From JAISFI01 sp031553775 (GTDB taxonomy: Bacteria > Bacteroidota > Bacteroidia > Bacteroidales > Azobacteroidaceae): a stretch of DNA of 46,057 nucleotides. The translations under genes and the position numbers were made by a program. The notes beneath the pieces are model-generated. The model was given only the letters and a program-made list of their open reading frames with translations. It was not told the DNA's origin and searched no databases. Positions 39,346 through 46,057 of this stretch are shown here, one piece after another; position 1 is the stretch's first letter, and every line of letters begins with the position of its first letter. The stretch covers positions 1-46,057 of the forward strand of contig JAVBLA010000008.1 of the NCBI GenBank assembly GCA_031553775.1, written 5' to 3'.

Positions 39346-40548
39346 ATGAAAAAAGAAAAAGTAGTACTAGCATTCAGTGGAGGTTTGGATACTTCCTTCT
39401 GCGCCATGTACCTGTCAAAAGAAAAGGGATATGATGTATATACGGCCATTGCCAATACAGGCGGATTCGACAAAGAAGATCTGAAAAAGATCGAAGAACG
39501 GGCCTACAAACTGGGAGCGGTAAAACATATATCGTTAGATATTACCAAAGAATATTACGAGAAAAGTATTAAGTATATGGTCTTCGGAAATGTTCTCCGG
39601 AACGGCACCTACCCTATTTCCGTCAGTTCGGAACGAATCTTCCAGGCCATCGCCATTATCAACTACGCCAAGGAAATCGGTGCAGATTACGTAGCGCACG
39701 GTAGCACCGGAGCCGGTAACGACCAGGTGCGTTTCGACCTGACGTTCGATGTATTGGCACCGGAAATCAAGATACTTACCCCAACCCGCGATATGCTCCT
39801 TACCCGAGAATACGAGATCAACTATCTGAAAAAACACGGATATGAAGCGGATTTCACCAAGATGGAATACTCCATCAACAAAGGGCTATGGGGAACTTCC
39901 ATCGGAGGAAAAGAAACCCTAAAGTCGGAAAAAACCCTGCCCGAGTCGGCTTATCCTTCCCAAATACGAAAACAGGGTGAAGAAACATTAACGCTCTCTT
40001 TCGAAAAAGGAGAAATTTCGGCTGTCAACGGCAAAAAATTCAAAGATAAAGTAAAAGCCATCCAGGAAGTAGAAGCCATCGGCTCCCAATATGGCATCGG
40101 AAGGGATATGCATATCGGCGATACCATTATTGGCATCAAAGGACGGGTCGGATTCGAAGCCGCAGGTCCCTTGCTGATTATCAACGCCCATAAAATGCTG
40201 GAAAAACATACCCTGACCAAATGGCAACAATACTGGAAAGAGCAGATCGGAAACTGGTACGGCATGTTCCTGCATGAAGCACAATACCTGGATCCTGTGA
40301 TGCGCAACATGGAAGCGTTTTTAGAAAATTCCCAGGAAAATGTAACCGGAACAGTTACCATCCAGCTCCGTCCGCATTGCTATACTTTAGTCGGAGTGGA
40401 AAGTTCTTTCGACCTGATGAAGGCCGATTTCGGAGAATACGGGGAAATGAATAAGGCCTGGACATCGGACGACGCCAAAGGATTTACTAAAATCATGGCA
40501 ATTCCTACCAAAATATTTTTTAATATACAGGAGAAGAACAAGAAATGA
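39346..40548 (+). CDS. argG: Argininosuccinate synthase
   Basis: This 400-residue enzyme joins citrulline and aspartate using ATP in the penultimate step of arginine synthesis. The PP-loop nucleotide motif is AFSGGLDTSFCAMYL near the start, and the citrulline/aspartate motif GSTGAGNDQVRFDL is at about 120. The C-terminal LRPHCYTLVGVESSFDLMKA holds the tetramer contacts. Length is normal. A 4-base overlap with argC (ATGA) shows operon linkage. The 98-base gap before it holds the inverted repeat at 39251. Confidence 0.95.
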   Translation: MKKEKVVLAFSGGLDTSFCAMYLSKEKGYDVYTAIANTGGFDKEDLKKIEERAYKLGAVKHISLDITKEYYEKSIKYMVFGNVLRNGTYPISVSSERIFQAIAIINYAKEIGADYVAHGSTGAGNDQVRFDLTFDVLAPEIKILTPTRDMLLTREYEINYLKKHGYEADFTKMEYSINKGLWGTSIGGKETLKSEKTLPESAYPSQIRKQGEETLTLSFEKGEISAVNGKKFKDKVKAIQEVEAIGSQYGIGRDMHIGDTIIGIKGRVGFEAAGPLLIINAHKMLEKHTLTKWQQYWKEQIGNWYGMFLHEAQYLDPVMRNMEAFLENSQENVTGTVTIQLRPHCYTLVGVESSFDLMKADFGEYGEMNKAWTSDDAKGFTKIMAIPTKIFFNIQEKNKK

Positions 40549-41513
40549 TTAAAACAGGAATCATAGGAGGCGCCGGCTACACTGCAGGGGAACTGATCCG
40601 CCTGCTGATCAACCACCCTCAATGCGAAATAGTCTTCGTTAACAGCAGCAGTAATGCCGGAAATAAAATTACCGATGTTCATACAGGACTAATCGGTGAA
40701 ACAGACCTCCATTTTACAAACGAGCTACCTATCGATCAGGTAGATGCATTGTTTCTCTGCTCTGCTCACGGCGACAGCAAGAAATTCCTGGAAGAAAACC
40801 CGGTTCCGGAAAAAGTAAAGATCATCGACCTGTCGACCGATTACCGGATGAAAACTCCGGAACATTCTTTCGTTTACGGATTACCTGAACTGAATAAAGA
40901 AGCGATACAGAAAGCCGGCCGGATCGCCAATCCGGGATGTTTCGCCACTGCCATCCAGTTAGCCCTACTTCCCCTGGCTGCTGCTCATCTGCTGAAAGAT
41001 GAAGTCCACGTGAATGCCATCACCGGATCTACAGGAGCCGGCGTCAAACCGGCATCTACCACGCATTTCAGCTGGAGAGACAACAATATCTCCGTTTACA
41101 AGGCTTTCGAACACCAGCATCTGGAAGAGATAGGGCAATCGCTGCGGCAATTACAGCCGGGGTTTGAACAGGATATAAACTTCATACCCGTCAGAGGGGA
41201 TTTTCCAAGAGGAATATTTGCATCGGTTTATACCCGGTGCAGTTTACCGATAGAAGAAATCATCTGCTTGTACGAAAAGTATTATAAAGATGCAGCATTT
41301 ACATTCGTCACCGGAAAAAATCCCGATCTGAAACAGGTGGTAAATACCAACAAATGCATCTTGCATGTAGAAAAACATGGAGATAAAGTATTCATTATTT
41401 CCATGATAGATAATTTATTGAAAGGAGCTTCCGGACAAGCCGTCCACAATTTCAACCTGCTCTTCGGATTAGAAGAAAAAACCGGCTTATCCCTGAAACC
41501 CAGTGCTTTCTGA
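40545..41513 (+). CDS. argC: N-acetyl-gamma-glutamyl-phosphate reductase
   Basis: This 322-residue NADPH-dependent enzyme reduces N-acyl-glutamyl phosphate to the semialdehyde in the arginine pathway. The N-terminal Rossmann motif is GIIGGAGYTAGELIRLL. The active-site Cys is in ANPGCFATAIQLALLPL at about 130, and STGAGVKPASTTHFSW lies in the substrate domain. Its start overlaps argG by 4 bases. In succinyl-type arginine pathways the enzyme works on the succinyl form; which one applies here cannot be read from the sequence. Confidence 0.93.
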   Translation: MIKTGIIGGAGYTAGELIRLLINHPQCEIVFVNSSSNAGNKITDVHTGLIGETDLHFTNELPIDQVDALFLCSAHGDSKKFLEENPVPEKVKIIDLSTDYRMKTPEHSFVYGLPELNKEAIQKAGRIANPGCFATAIQLALLPLAAAHLLKDEVHVNAITGSTGAGVKPASTTHFSWRDNNISVYKAFEHQHLEEIGQSLRQLQPGFEQDINFIPVRGDFPRGIFASVYTRCSLPIEEIICLYEKYYKDAAFTFVTGKNPDLKQVVNTNKCILHVEKHGDKVFIISMIDNLLKGASGQAVHNFNLLFGLEEKTGLSLKPSAF

Positions 41514-41541
41514 TTGATTAAACCCCAATAAATAACTGACA

Positions 41542-42663
41542 GTGAAACTATTCGACGTATATCCGCTATTTGACATCGAAATTGTAAAGGGCAAGGGTTG
41601 CCGCACGTACGACGACAAAGGAAATGAATATCTCGACCTTTACGGGGGACATGCCGTTATTTCTATCGGCCACTCTCACCCTCATTATGTTCAAACAGTT
41701 ACAGAACAACTCAACCGGTTGGGATTTTATTCCAATTCGGTAAGAAACAGCCTTCAGGAAGAATTGGCCGGTAAACTCGGCAAAATTTCGGGTTATGACG
41801 ATTATAGCCTGTTCCTGATCAATTCAGGAGCGGAAGCCAACGAAAATGCGCTAAAACTGGCATCGTTCCATAACGGGAGGAAAAAAGTCATCGCATTCAA
41901 AAAAGCATTCCACGGAAGGACTTCTGCTGCCGTACGGGTAACGGATAATCCGAAAATCATCGCCCCGGTCAATGAAAACATGGAAGTGTGCTATGTGGAG
42001 ATGAACAATATCGATGCGATCCGTCCATTACTGAAAAAAGGAAATGTATCGTCGGTTATTATCGAAGGAATACAGGGCGTAGGTGGCATACAAGTTCCGG
42101 AAACATCCTTTTTGCAGGAACTTTCCCGCATCTGTACACAAACCGGAACCATCCTGATCCTGGATGAAATACAATCCGGTTACGGAAGGAGCGGAAAATT
42201 CTTTGCGCATCAGTATGCGGGCATCCGGCCAGATATCATTACCATTGCCAAAGGAATGGGAAACGGATTCCCTATCGGAGGAATTCTGATTAGTCCAATC
42301 TTCCAACCCGTCCACGGCATGCTGGGCACCACTTTCGGTGGAAATCACTTAGCTTGTGCCGCTGCCATCTCGGTATTAGACGTCTTCGAAAAAGAACAAC
42401 TAACGGAAAATGCCGCCCGGATTGGTTCATACCTGATCGGAGAACTCAAAAAATTACCGGGTATCAAAGAAGTCCGGGGACAAGGATTAATGATTGGAAT
42501 AGAAATGGAAAATCCGGTCAAAGAAATCCGGACTAAACTACTGTTCGAAGACAAGATATTTACCGGCGTATCCGGAACAAACGTTATCCGCTTATTGCCT
42601 CCACTTTGTCTGAATAAAGAAGATGCAGACCTGTTCTTAAATACATTCGAATCGCATCTTTAA
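41542..42663 (+). CDS. argD: Acetyl-/succinylornithine aminotransferase, GTG start
   Basis: This 373-residue class III PLP aminotransferase moves an amino group to N-acyl-glutamate semialdehyde. YLDLYGGHAVISIGHSHPHY is the N-terminal mark, FHGRTSAAVRVTD lies mid-chain, LILDEIQSGYGRSGKFFA includes the cofactor Asp, and the PLP-binding lysine is in TIAKGMGNGFPIGG. The start is a GTG at 41542; no in-frame ATG gives a better N-terminus. It follows argC by 28 bases. Confidence 0.93.
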   Translation: MKLFDVYPLFDIEIVKGKGCRTYDDKGNEYLDLYGGHAVISIGHSHPHYVQTVTEQLNRLGFYSNSVRNSLQEELAGKLGKISGYDDYSLFLINSGAEANENALKLASFHNGRKKVIAFKKAFHGRTSAAVRVTDNPKIIAPVNENMEVCYVEMNNIDAIRPLLKKGNVSSVIIEGIQGVGGIQVPETSFLQELSRICTQTGTILILDEIQSGYGRSGKFFAHQYAGIRPDIITIAKGMGNGFPIGGILISPIFQPVHGMLGTTFGGNHLACAAAISVLDVFEKEQLTENAARIGSYLIGELKKLPGIKEVRGQGLMIGIEMENPVKEIRTKLLFEDKIFTGVSGTNVIRLLPPLCLNKEDADLFLNTFESHL

Positions 42664-42690
42664 AAGTGAAAAACGAAAAGTAAAAAAAAT

Positions 42691-42732
42691 TTCATTTTCA
42701 ATTTTCAATTCTCAATTTTCAATTTTCAATTA
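42691..42732 (+). repeat. 7-bp tandem repeat before proC
   Basis: Five to six units of TCAATTT/TCAATTC (TTTTCAATTTTCAATTCTCA then ATTTTCAATTTTCAAT) ending 2 bases before ATG 42735. Copy E and the longest of the five. Confidence 0.7.
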
Positions 42733-42734
42733 TT

Positions 42735-43529
42735 ATGAAGATTACAATTATCGGAGGAGGAAACATGGGAGGCTCTATCGCCAGAGGCCTTTCCAAAGGA
42801 AGTATCTTTCAGCCGGGAGATATTACGGTATTAGATATCAACCAGGCAGTGTTAGAAGATATCCTGTCGTTCAACAAAGAGATCCATACATACCGGGATA
42901 ACGACGAAGCCATACAATCGGCCGATATTGTCGTGATCGCCATCAAACCCTGGATGGTGGAAAATTTGCTGGACGGGATCAAATATTTATTGGATTACGA
43001 CCAACAAATCATCGTTTCCATTGCTGCCGGAGTTACTTTCGAGCAACTGAATCAGTATATGGATAAGGTCAATATCGACGACCCTGTTCTTTTCCGGGTA
43101 ATTCCCAACACGGCCATTTCCGTAGGTGAAAGCATGACTTTCATATCTTCCTGCAATGCATCAGACGATCAGGAAAAACTGATAACGGATATTTTCGACA
43201 GTATGGGAAAATCCATCCTGGTAGAAGAAAAATTCATGTCGGCAGGTACGGCATTGGGATCTTGCGGTATTGCCTTCGCATTCCGTTATATCCGGGCTGC
43301 TATGGAAGCCGGTGTGGAAATCGGATTCTATCCCGAACAATCCAAGGAAATTATTATACAGACCCTGCAAGGTGCCATCGATCTGCTGAAGGCAACCGGA
43401 AGTCACCCGGAACAGGAAATAGATAAAGTAACCACCCCGGGAGGAATCACGATCAAAGGACTGAATGCCATGGAGAAAAACGGATTCACCCATGCCGTGA
43501 TAGAAGGAATAAAAACAAGTAATATATAA
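42735..43529 (+). CDS. proC: Pyrroline-5-carboxylate reductase
   Basis: This 264-residue enzyme reduces pyrroline-5-carboxylate to proline. It begins with the Rossmann motif TIIGGGNMGGSIARGL. Other family marks are DIVVIAIKPWMVENLL, VSIAAGVTFEQLNQYM and FRVIPNTAISVGESMTFI. The late signature TTPGGITIKGLNAMEKNG, which binds substrate in the dimer interface, is intact. It is linked to the arginine genes on the same strand; ornithine and proline metabolism share precursors. Confidence 0.95.
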   Translation: MKITIIGGGNMGGSIARGLSKGSIFQPGDITVLDINQAVLEDILSFNKEIHTYRDNDEAIQSADIVVIAIKPWMVENLLDGIKYLLDYDQQIIVSIAAGVTFEQLNQYMDKVNIDDPVLFRVIPNTAISVGESMTFISSCNASDDQEKLITDIFDSMGKSILVEEKFMSAGTALGSCGIAFAFRYIRAAMEAGVEIGFYPEQSKEIIIQTLQGAIDLLKATGSHPEQEIDKVTTPGGITIKGLNAMEKNGFTHAVIEGIKTSNI

Positions 43530-43579
43530 ACGGAGGTGTGTCGGCAAAACTTGACTATCATTATCCAATAGAACATAAA

Positions 43580-44134
43580 ATGAACGAACAACTGAAGCAA
43601 ATCGGAGAGCGCCTGAAAGGACTGAGAGATTCTTTAGACCTGACAGCCGAAGAAGTGGCGGAAAAATGTAATATTCCCGTCGACCAATATAAAGCATACG
43701 AATCGGGAGCACAGGATATTTCCGTAAGTTCCCTGAACGAGATTGCCCTGCATATGGGTGTGGGATTAAGCGTCCTGATGTTTGGAGAAGAGGCCAAAAT
43801 GACTTCTTATTTCGTCACCCGGAAAGGGAAAGGCCTTGCCGTAGAAAGGGTAAAAGCCTATAAATACCAATCCCTGGCCGCAGGATTCATCGGACGGAAA
43901 ACACAACCGTTTTTAGTCACCGTCGAACCCAAAGAAAACGACGAACCCATCCATCTGAATACACACGAGGGACAGGAATTCAACATGGTACTCGAAGGCC
44001 GGCTGCAACTCCGGATCGGTGGAAAAGACCTTTTTCTGGAAGAAGGCGACAGCATTTATTTCAATTCTTCACAACTGCACGGAATGAAAGCTTTAGACGG
44101 GAAACCCGTTCAATTCCTGGCTGTAATCATCTAA
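43580..44134 (+). CDS. XRE-cupin transcription regulator
   Basis: This 184-residue protein has an N-terminal XRE helix-turn-helix (LKQIGERLKGLRDSLDLTAE, then EVAEKCNIPVDQYKAYESG) and a C-terminal cupin (THEGQEFNMVLEGRLQLRIG, then LEEGDSIYFNSSQLHGMKAL), a typical small-ligand regulator build. The frame also opens at GTG 43538, but ATG 43580 gives the normal family start (MNEQLKQIGERL). A Shine-Dalgarno-like GGAGGTG at 43532-43538 is too far from 43580 to help it. The gene is 12 bases from the acyl-CoA synthetase, which it probably controls. Confidence 0.85.
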   Translation: MNEQLKQIGERLKGLRDSLDLTAEEVAEKCNIPVDQYKAYESGAQDISVSSLNEIALHMGVGLSVLMFGEEAKMTSYFVTRKGKGLAVERVKAYKYQSLAAGFIGRKTQPFLVTVEPKENDEPIHLNTHEGQEFNMVLEGRLQLRIGGKDLFLEEGDSIYFNSSQLHGMKALDGKPVQFLAVII

Positions 44135-44146
44135 CCCTCTGACAAC

Positions 44147-45802
44147 ATGCTTGAAAAATATTTAAAAAAGATCGATTTTACTTCCCAGGAAGATTTCGAA
44201 CAGAATTACCAGGTAACCGTACCTGAAAACTTCAACTTTGCTTATGATATAGTCGACGAATGGGCCCGGATAGAACCGGAAAAGAAGGCGCTCTGCTGGA
44301 CCAACGACAAAGGAGAACACATCGATTTTACATTTTCCGACATCAAGAAATACAGCGACCAGACAGCGTCTTATTTTCAATCCCTCGGCATCGCCAAAGG
44401 AGATAAAGTCATGCTGATCCTGAAACGCCGGTATGAATTCTGGTTTTCGGTTATTGCTCTTCACAAAATAGGCGCTATCGCCATTCCGGCGACGCATTTG
44501 CTCACGAAAAAAGATATTATCTACCGGAGCCAGGCTGCCGATATCAAAATGATCGTATGTGTGGGTGAAGAAGAGGTAACCAAACATATCAACGATGCTG
44601 TTCCGGAATGCCCTACAATCAGGCATCTAATATCTGTCGGTCCGTTTATCCCGGAAGGATGGAGCGATTTTCAACAGGGGATCAAAATAGCGTCCCCTTT
44701 CATCAAACCGGAAAAAGTAAATGATAACGGAGATATTTCTATCCTTTACTTCACATCGGGAACTACAGGAAATCCCAAAATGGTGATCCATGATTTCACT
44801 TATCCCCTGGGACATATATCCACCGCCAAATACTGGCACAACCTGCACGAAAAGAGCCTTCATCTAACGGTAGCCGATACCGGTTGGGCCAAAGCCGTAT
44901 GGGGCAAGCTCTACGGGCAATGGATCGTAGGAGCCTGCGTATTCGTTTACGACCACGAAAAATTTACCCCGGCAGATATGTTACAGGTGATTTCCCAATA
45001 TAAGGTGACTTCGTTCTGTGCTCCTCCTACAATTTTTCGTTTCATGATCCGGGAAGACCTGACAAAATACGATTTATCTTCATTGGAATGGTGTACCATC
45101 GCCGGAGAAGCCTTGAATCCTGCTGTTTATCAACAGTTCTACGAGTTGACGGGCATCAAACTACGGGAAGGATTCGGACAAACGGAATGCACCTGTATGA
45201 TCCTCACTTCGCCCTGGATGGAACCCAAACCGGGATCCATGGGTGTTCCCAACCCGGGATATGTGATTGACCTGCTGACTCCCGACGGACGTTCTGCCGA
45301 AGAAGGAGAACAGGGAGAAATTGTAATCCGCACTGAAAACGGAAAACCACTCGGTGTATTTCTGGGTTATTACCGTGATCCGGAATTAACGGAAAATGTA
45401 TATCATGACAATATCTACCATACCGGTGATGTAGCCTGGAGAGACGAAGACGGTTACTTCTGGTTTGTAGGACGTAATGACGATGTCATCAAAAGTTCCG
45501 GATACCGGATCGGCCCGTTCGAAGTGGAAAGCGCGCTGATGACTCACCCGGCTGTTGTAGAATGTGCCATTACAGGCGTTCCGGATGAAGTCCGCGGACA
45601 AATCGTTAAAGCCACCATCGTTCTCGCTCCGGCTTATAAATCGCAGGTAGGGGAAGCATTGATCAAAGAAATACAGAACCATGTAAAAGAGGTAACGGCT
45701 CCTTACAAATACCCGAGGATTATCGAGTTTGTAAATGAATTGCCTAAAACTATTAGCGGGAAAATTCGGAGGGTGGAGATCAGGCAGGGGGATGCGAAAT
45801 AA
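44147..45802 (+). CDS. AMP-forming acyl-CoA synthetase
   Basis: This 551-residue adenylate-forming enzyme activates a carboxylic acid to an acyl-CoA with ATP. The P-loop-like A3 motif is LYFTSGTTGNPKMVIHDF at about 203. The A5 motif is EGFGQTECTCMIL, and the A8 hinge is NDDVIKSSGYRIGPFEVESAL. The A10 lysine is in PKTISGKIRRVEIR, so all catalytic parts are present. The layout matches medium-chain acyl-CoA or acetyl-CoA synthetase-like members; the substrate is not fixed by sequence. It forms a pair with the XRE-cupin regulator and ends the + strand cluster. Confidence 0.88.
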   Translation: MLEKYLKKIDFTSQEDFEQNYQVTVPENFNFAYDIVDEWARIEPEKKALCWTNDKGEHIDFTFSDIKKYSDQTASYFQSLGIAKGDKVMLILKRRYEFWFSVIALHKIGAIAIPATHLLTKKDIIYRSQAADIKMIVCVGEEEVTKHINDAVPECPTIRHLISVGPFIPEGWSDFQQGIKIASPFIKPEKVNDNGDISILYFTSGTTGNPKMVIHDFTYPLGHISTAKYWHNLHEKSLHLTVADTGWAKAVWGKLYGQWIVGACVFVYDHEKFTPADMLQVISQYKVTSFCAPPTIFRFMIREDLTKYDLSSLEWCTIAGEALNPAVYQQFYELTGIKLREGFGQTECTCMILTSPWMEPKPGSMGVPNPGYVIDLLTPDGRSAEEGEQGEIVIRTENGKPLGVFLGYYRDPELTENVYHDNIYHTGDVAWRDEDGYFWFVGRNDDVIKSSGYRIGPFEVESALMTHPAVVECAITGVPDEVRGQIVKATIVLAPAYKSQVGEALIKEIQNHVKEVTAPYKYPRIIEFVNELPKTISGKIRRVEIRQGDAK

Positions 45803-45858
45803 GGTCGGAATCCTTATTTTGCATGATTTTGCTTTAAATTTGGGAACTATTTGAATAT

Positions 45859-45893
45859 TATTCTCCAAGGTTATCACCTTGGAGAATATTTTT
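45859..45893 (+). terminator. Terminator after the acyl-CoA synthetase gene
   Basis: TATTCTCCAAGGT (45859-45871) and ACCTTGGAGAATA (45876-45888) form a perfect 13-bp stem with a TATC loop, followed by five T. It is 57 bases after the stop. Confidence 0.8.
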
Positions 45894-45909
45894 AAAATTA
45901 CAAATAGGT

Positions 45910-46057
45910 CAAGGCCATCGCCTTGGGATTATATCCTTTTTGTCTTGAAACAAAAAGGATCAAAAAGTTCAAGGCTGCGTCCCATTGGCTAAAAAATACT
46001 GCGTTGCGGCTAAACGAATCGAACTCGCACCTCCGGTGCTCAAACAGCGCTTCGTTC
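45910..46057. repeat. Series of hairpins at the window end, part of a probable dispersed repeat
   Basis: CAAGGC-CATC-GCCTTG (45910-45925) is a near copy of the core of the preceding terminator. ATCCTTTTTGT (45933-45943) and ACAAAAAGGAT (45950-45960) form the next stem. Further on, AACGAATCG near 46013 pairs with CGCTTCGTT near 46048, with GCACC/GGTGC inside. The sequence looks like non-coding repeat DNA of a kind I associate with Bacteroidales intergenic regions; the far end is beyond the window. Confidence 0.5.

Noticed and set aside
43538..43580. GTG at 43538 as the start of the XRE-cupin gene
   Set aside because: The SD-like sequence touches this GTG, leaving no spacing, and the 14 added residues do not look like part of the helix-turn-helix family.
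1..46057. tRNA, rRNA and CRISPR features
   Set aside because: Scanning the non-coding gaps by eye found no cloverleaf ending in a CCA-type acceptor, no rRNA-like stretch and no regularly spaced repeats with unique spacers.

Overview
The window looks like a chromosomal segment of a Bacteroidales bacterium. An Odoribacteraceae-like host is a tentative guess, not a demonstrated one. The evidence is the gene families (TamL-type surface assembly lipoprotein, DUF4296 lipoprotein, DksA-like protein with a degenerate zinc finger, type IX secretion sorting domains), the Bacteroidota promoter pattern (a TTG or TTTG about 19-21 bp before TAnnTTTG) seen before several genes, and the near absence of Shine-Dalgarno sequences. 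No tRNA, rRNA or CRISPR array was recognised.

Region 1 (1-4.9 kb) is accessory DNA. It holds the end of a mobilisation relaxase gene, a small membrane-anchored partner, and an AT-rich two-gene cassette: a Ser/Thr protein kinase-like protein translationally coupled to a TPR protein. A possible stub of a third gene follows. A small membrane-protein gene broken by an 8-T tract closes the region.

Region 2 (5-16.2 kb) is mostly housekeeping: a DUF1801 protein, two divergent dehydrogenase-like proteins that overlap tail to tail, TamL, a TrmH/SpoU RNA methyltransferase, the dksA-like/lspA/DUF4296/unknown operon, and ileS. The IleRS carries an altered GXHH signature in place of HXGH.

Region 3 (16.2-25.7 kb) is surface and accessory DNA. 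It holds a TolB-like propeller plus a T9SS-tagged peptidoglycan amidase, a palindromic non-coding element, an orphan Omp85-like barrel, an XRE repressor with two near-identical 18-bp palindromic operators next to two secreted proteins (one with a T9SS tag), and a HigBA toxin-antitoxin pair.

Region 4 (25.7-38 kb) holds an IMPACT/YigZ protein, DUF1015, an outer-membrane protein, serA and serC (serine synthesis), rarA with a DUF4491-GNAT fusion, a NhaP2-type antiporter, a membrane-anchored MutS-like ATPase and an M48 lipoprotein protease.

Region 5 (38-46 kb) is an arginine/proline cluster on the + strand: argR, a GNAT, argG, argC, argD, proC, then an XRE-cupin regulator and an acyl-CoA synthetase. 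It ends in a series of hairpins. argR has a strong promoter overlapped by two ARG-box-like sites 21 bp apart. A recurring 7-bp tandem repeat (TCAATTT-like) lies directly before four start codons in regions 4 and 5.
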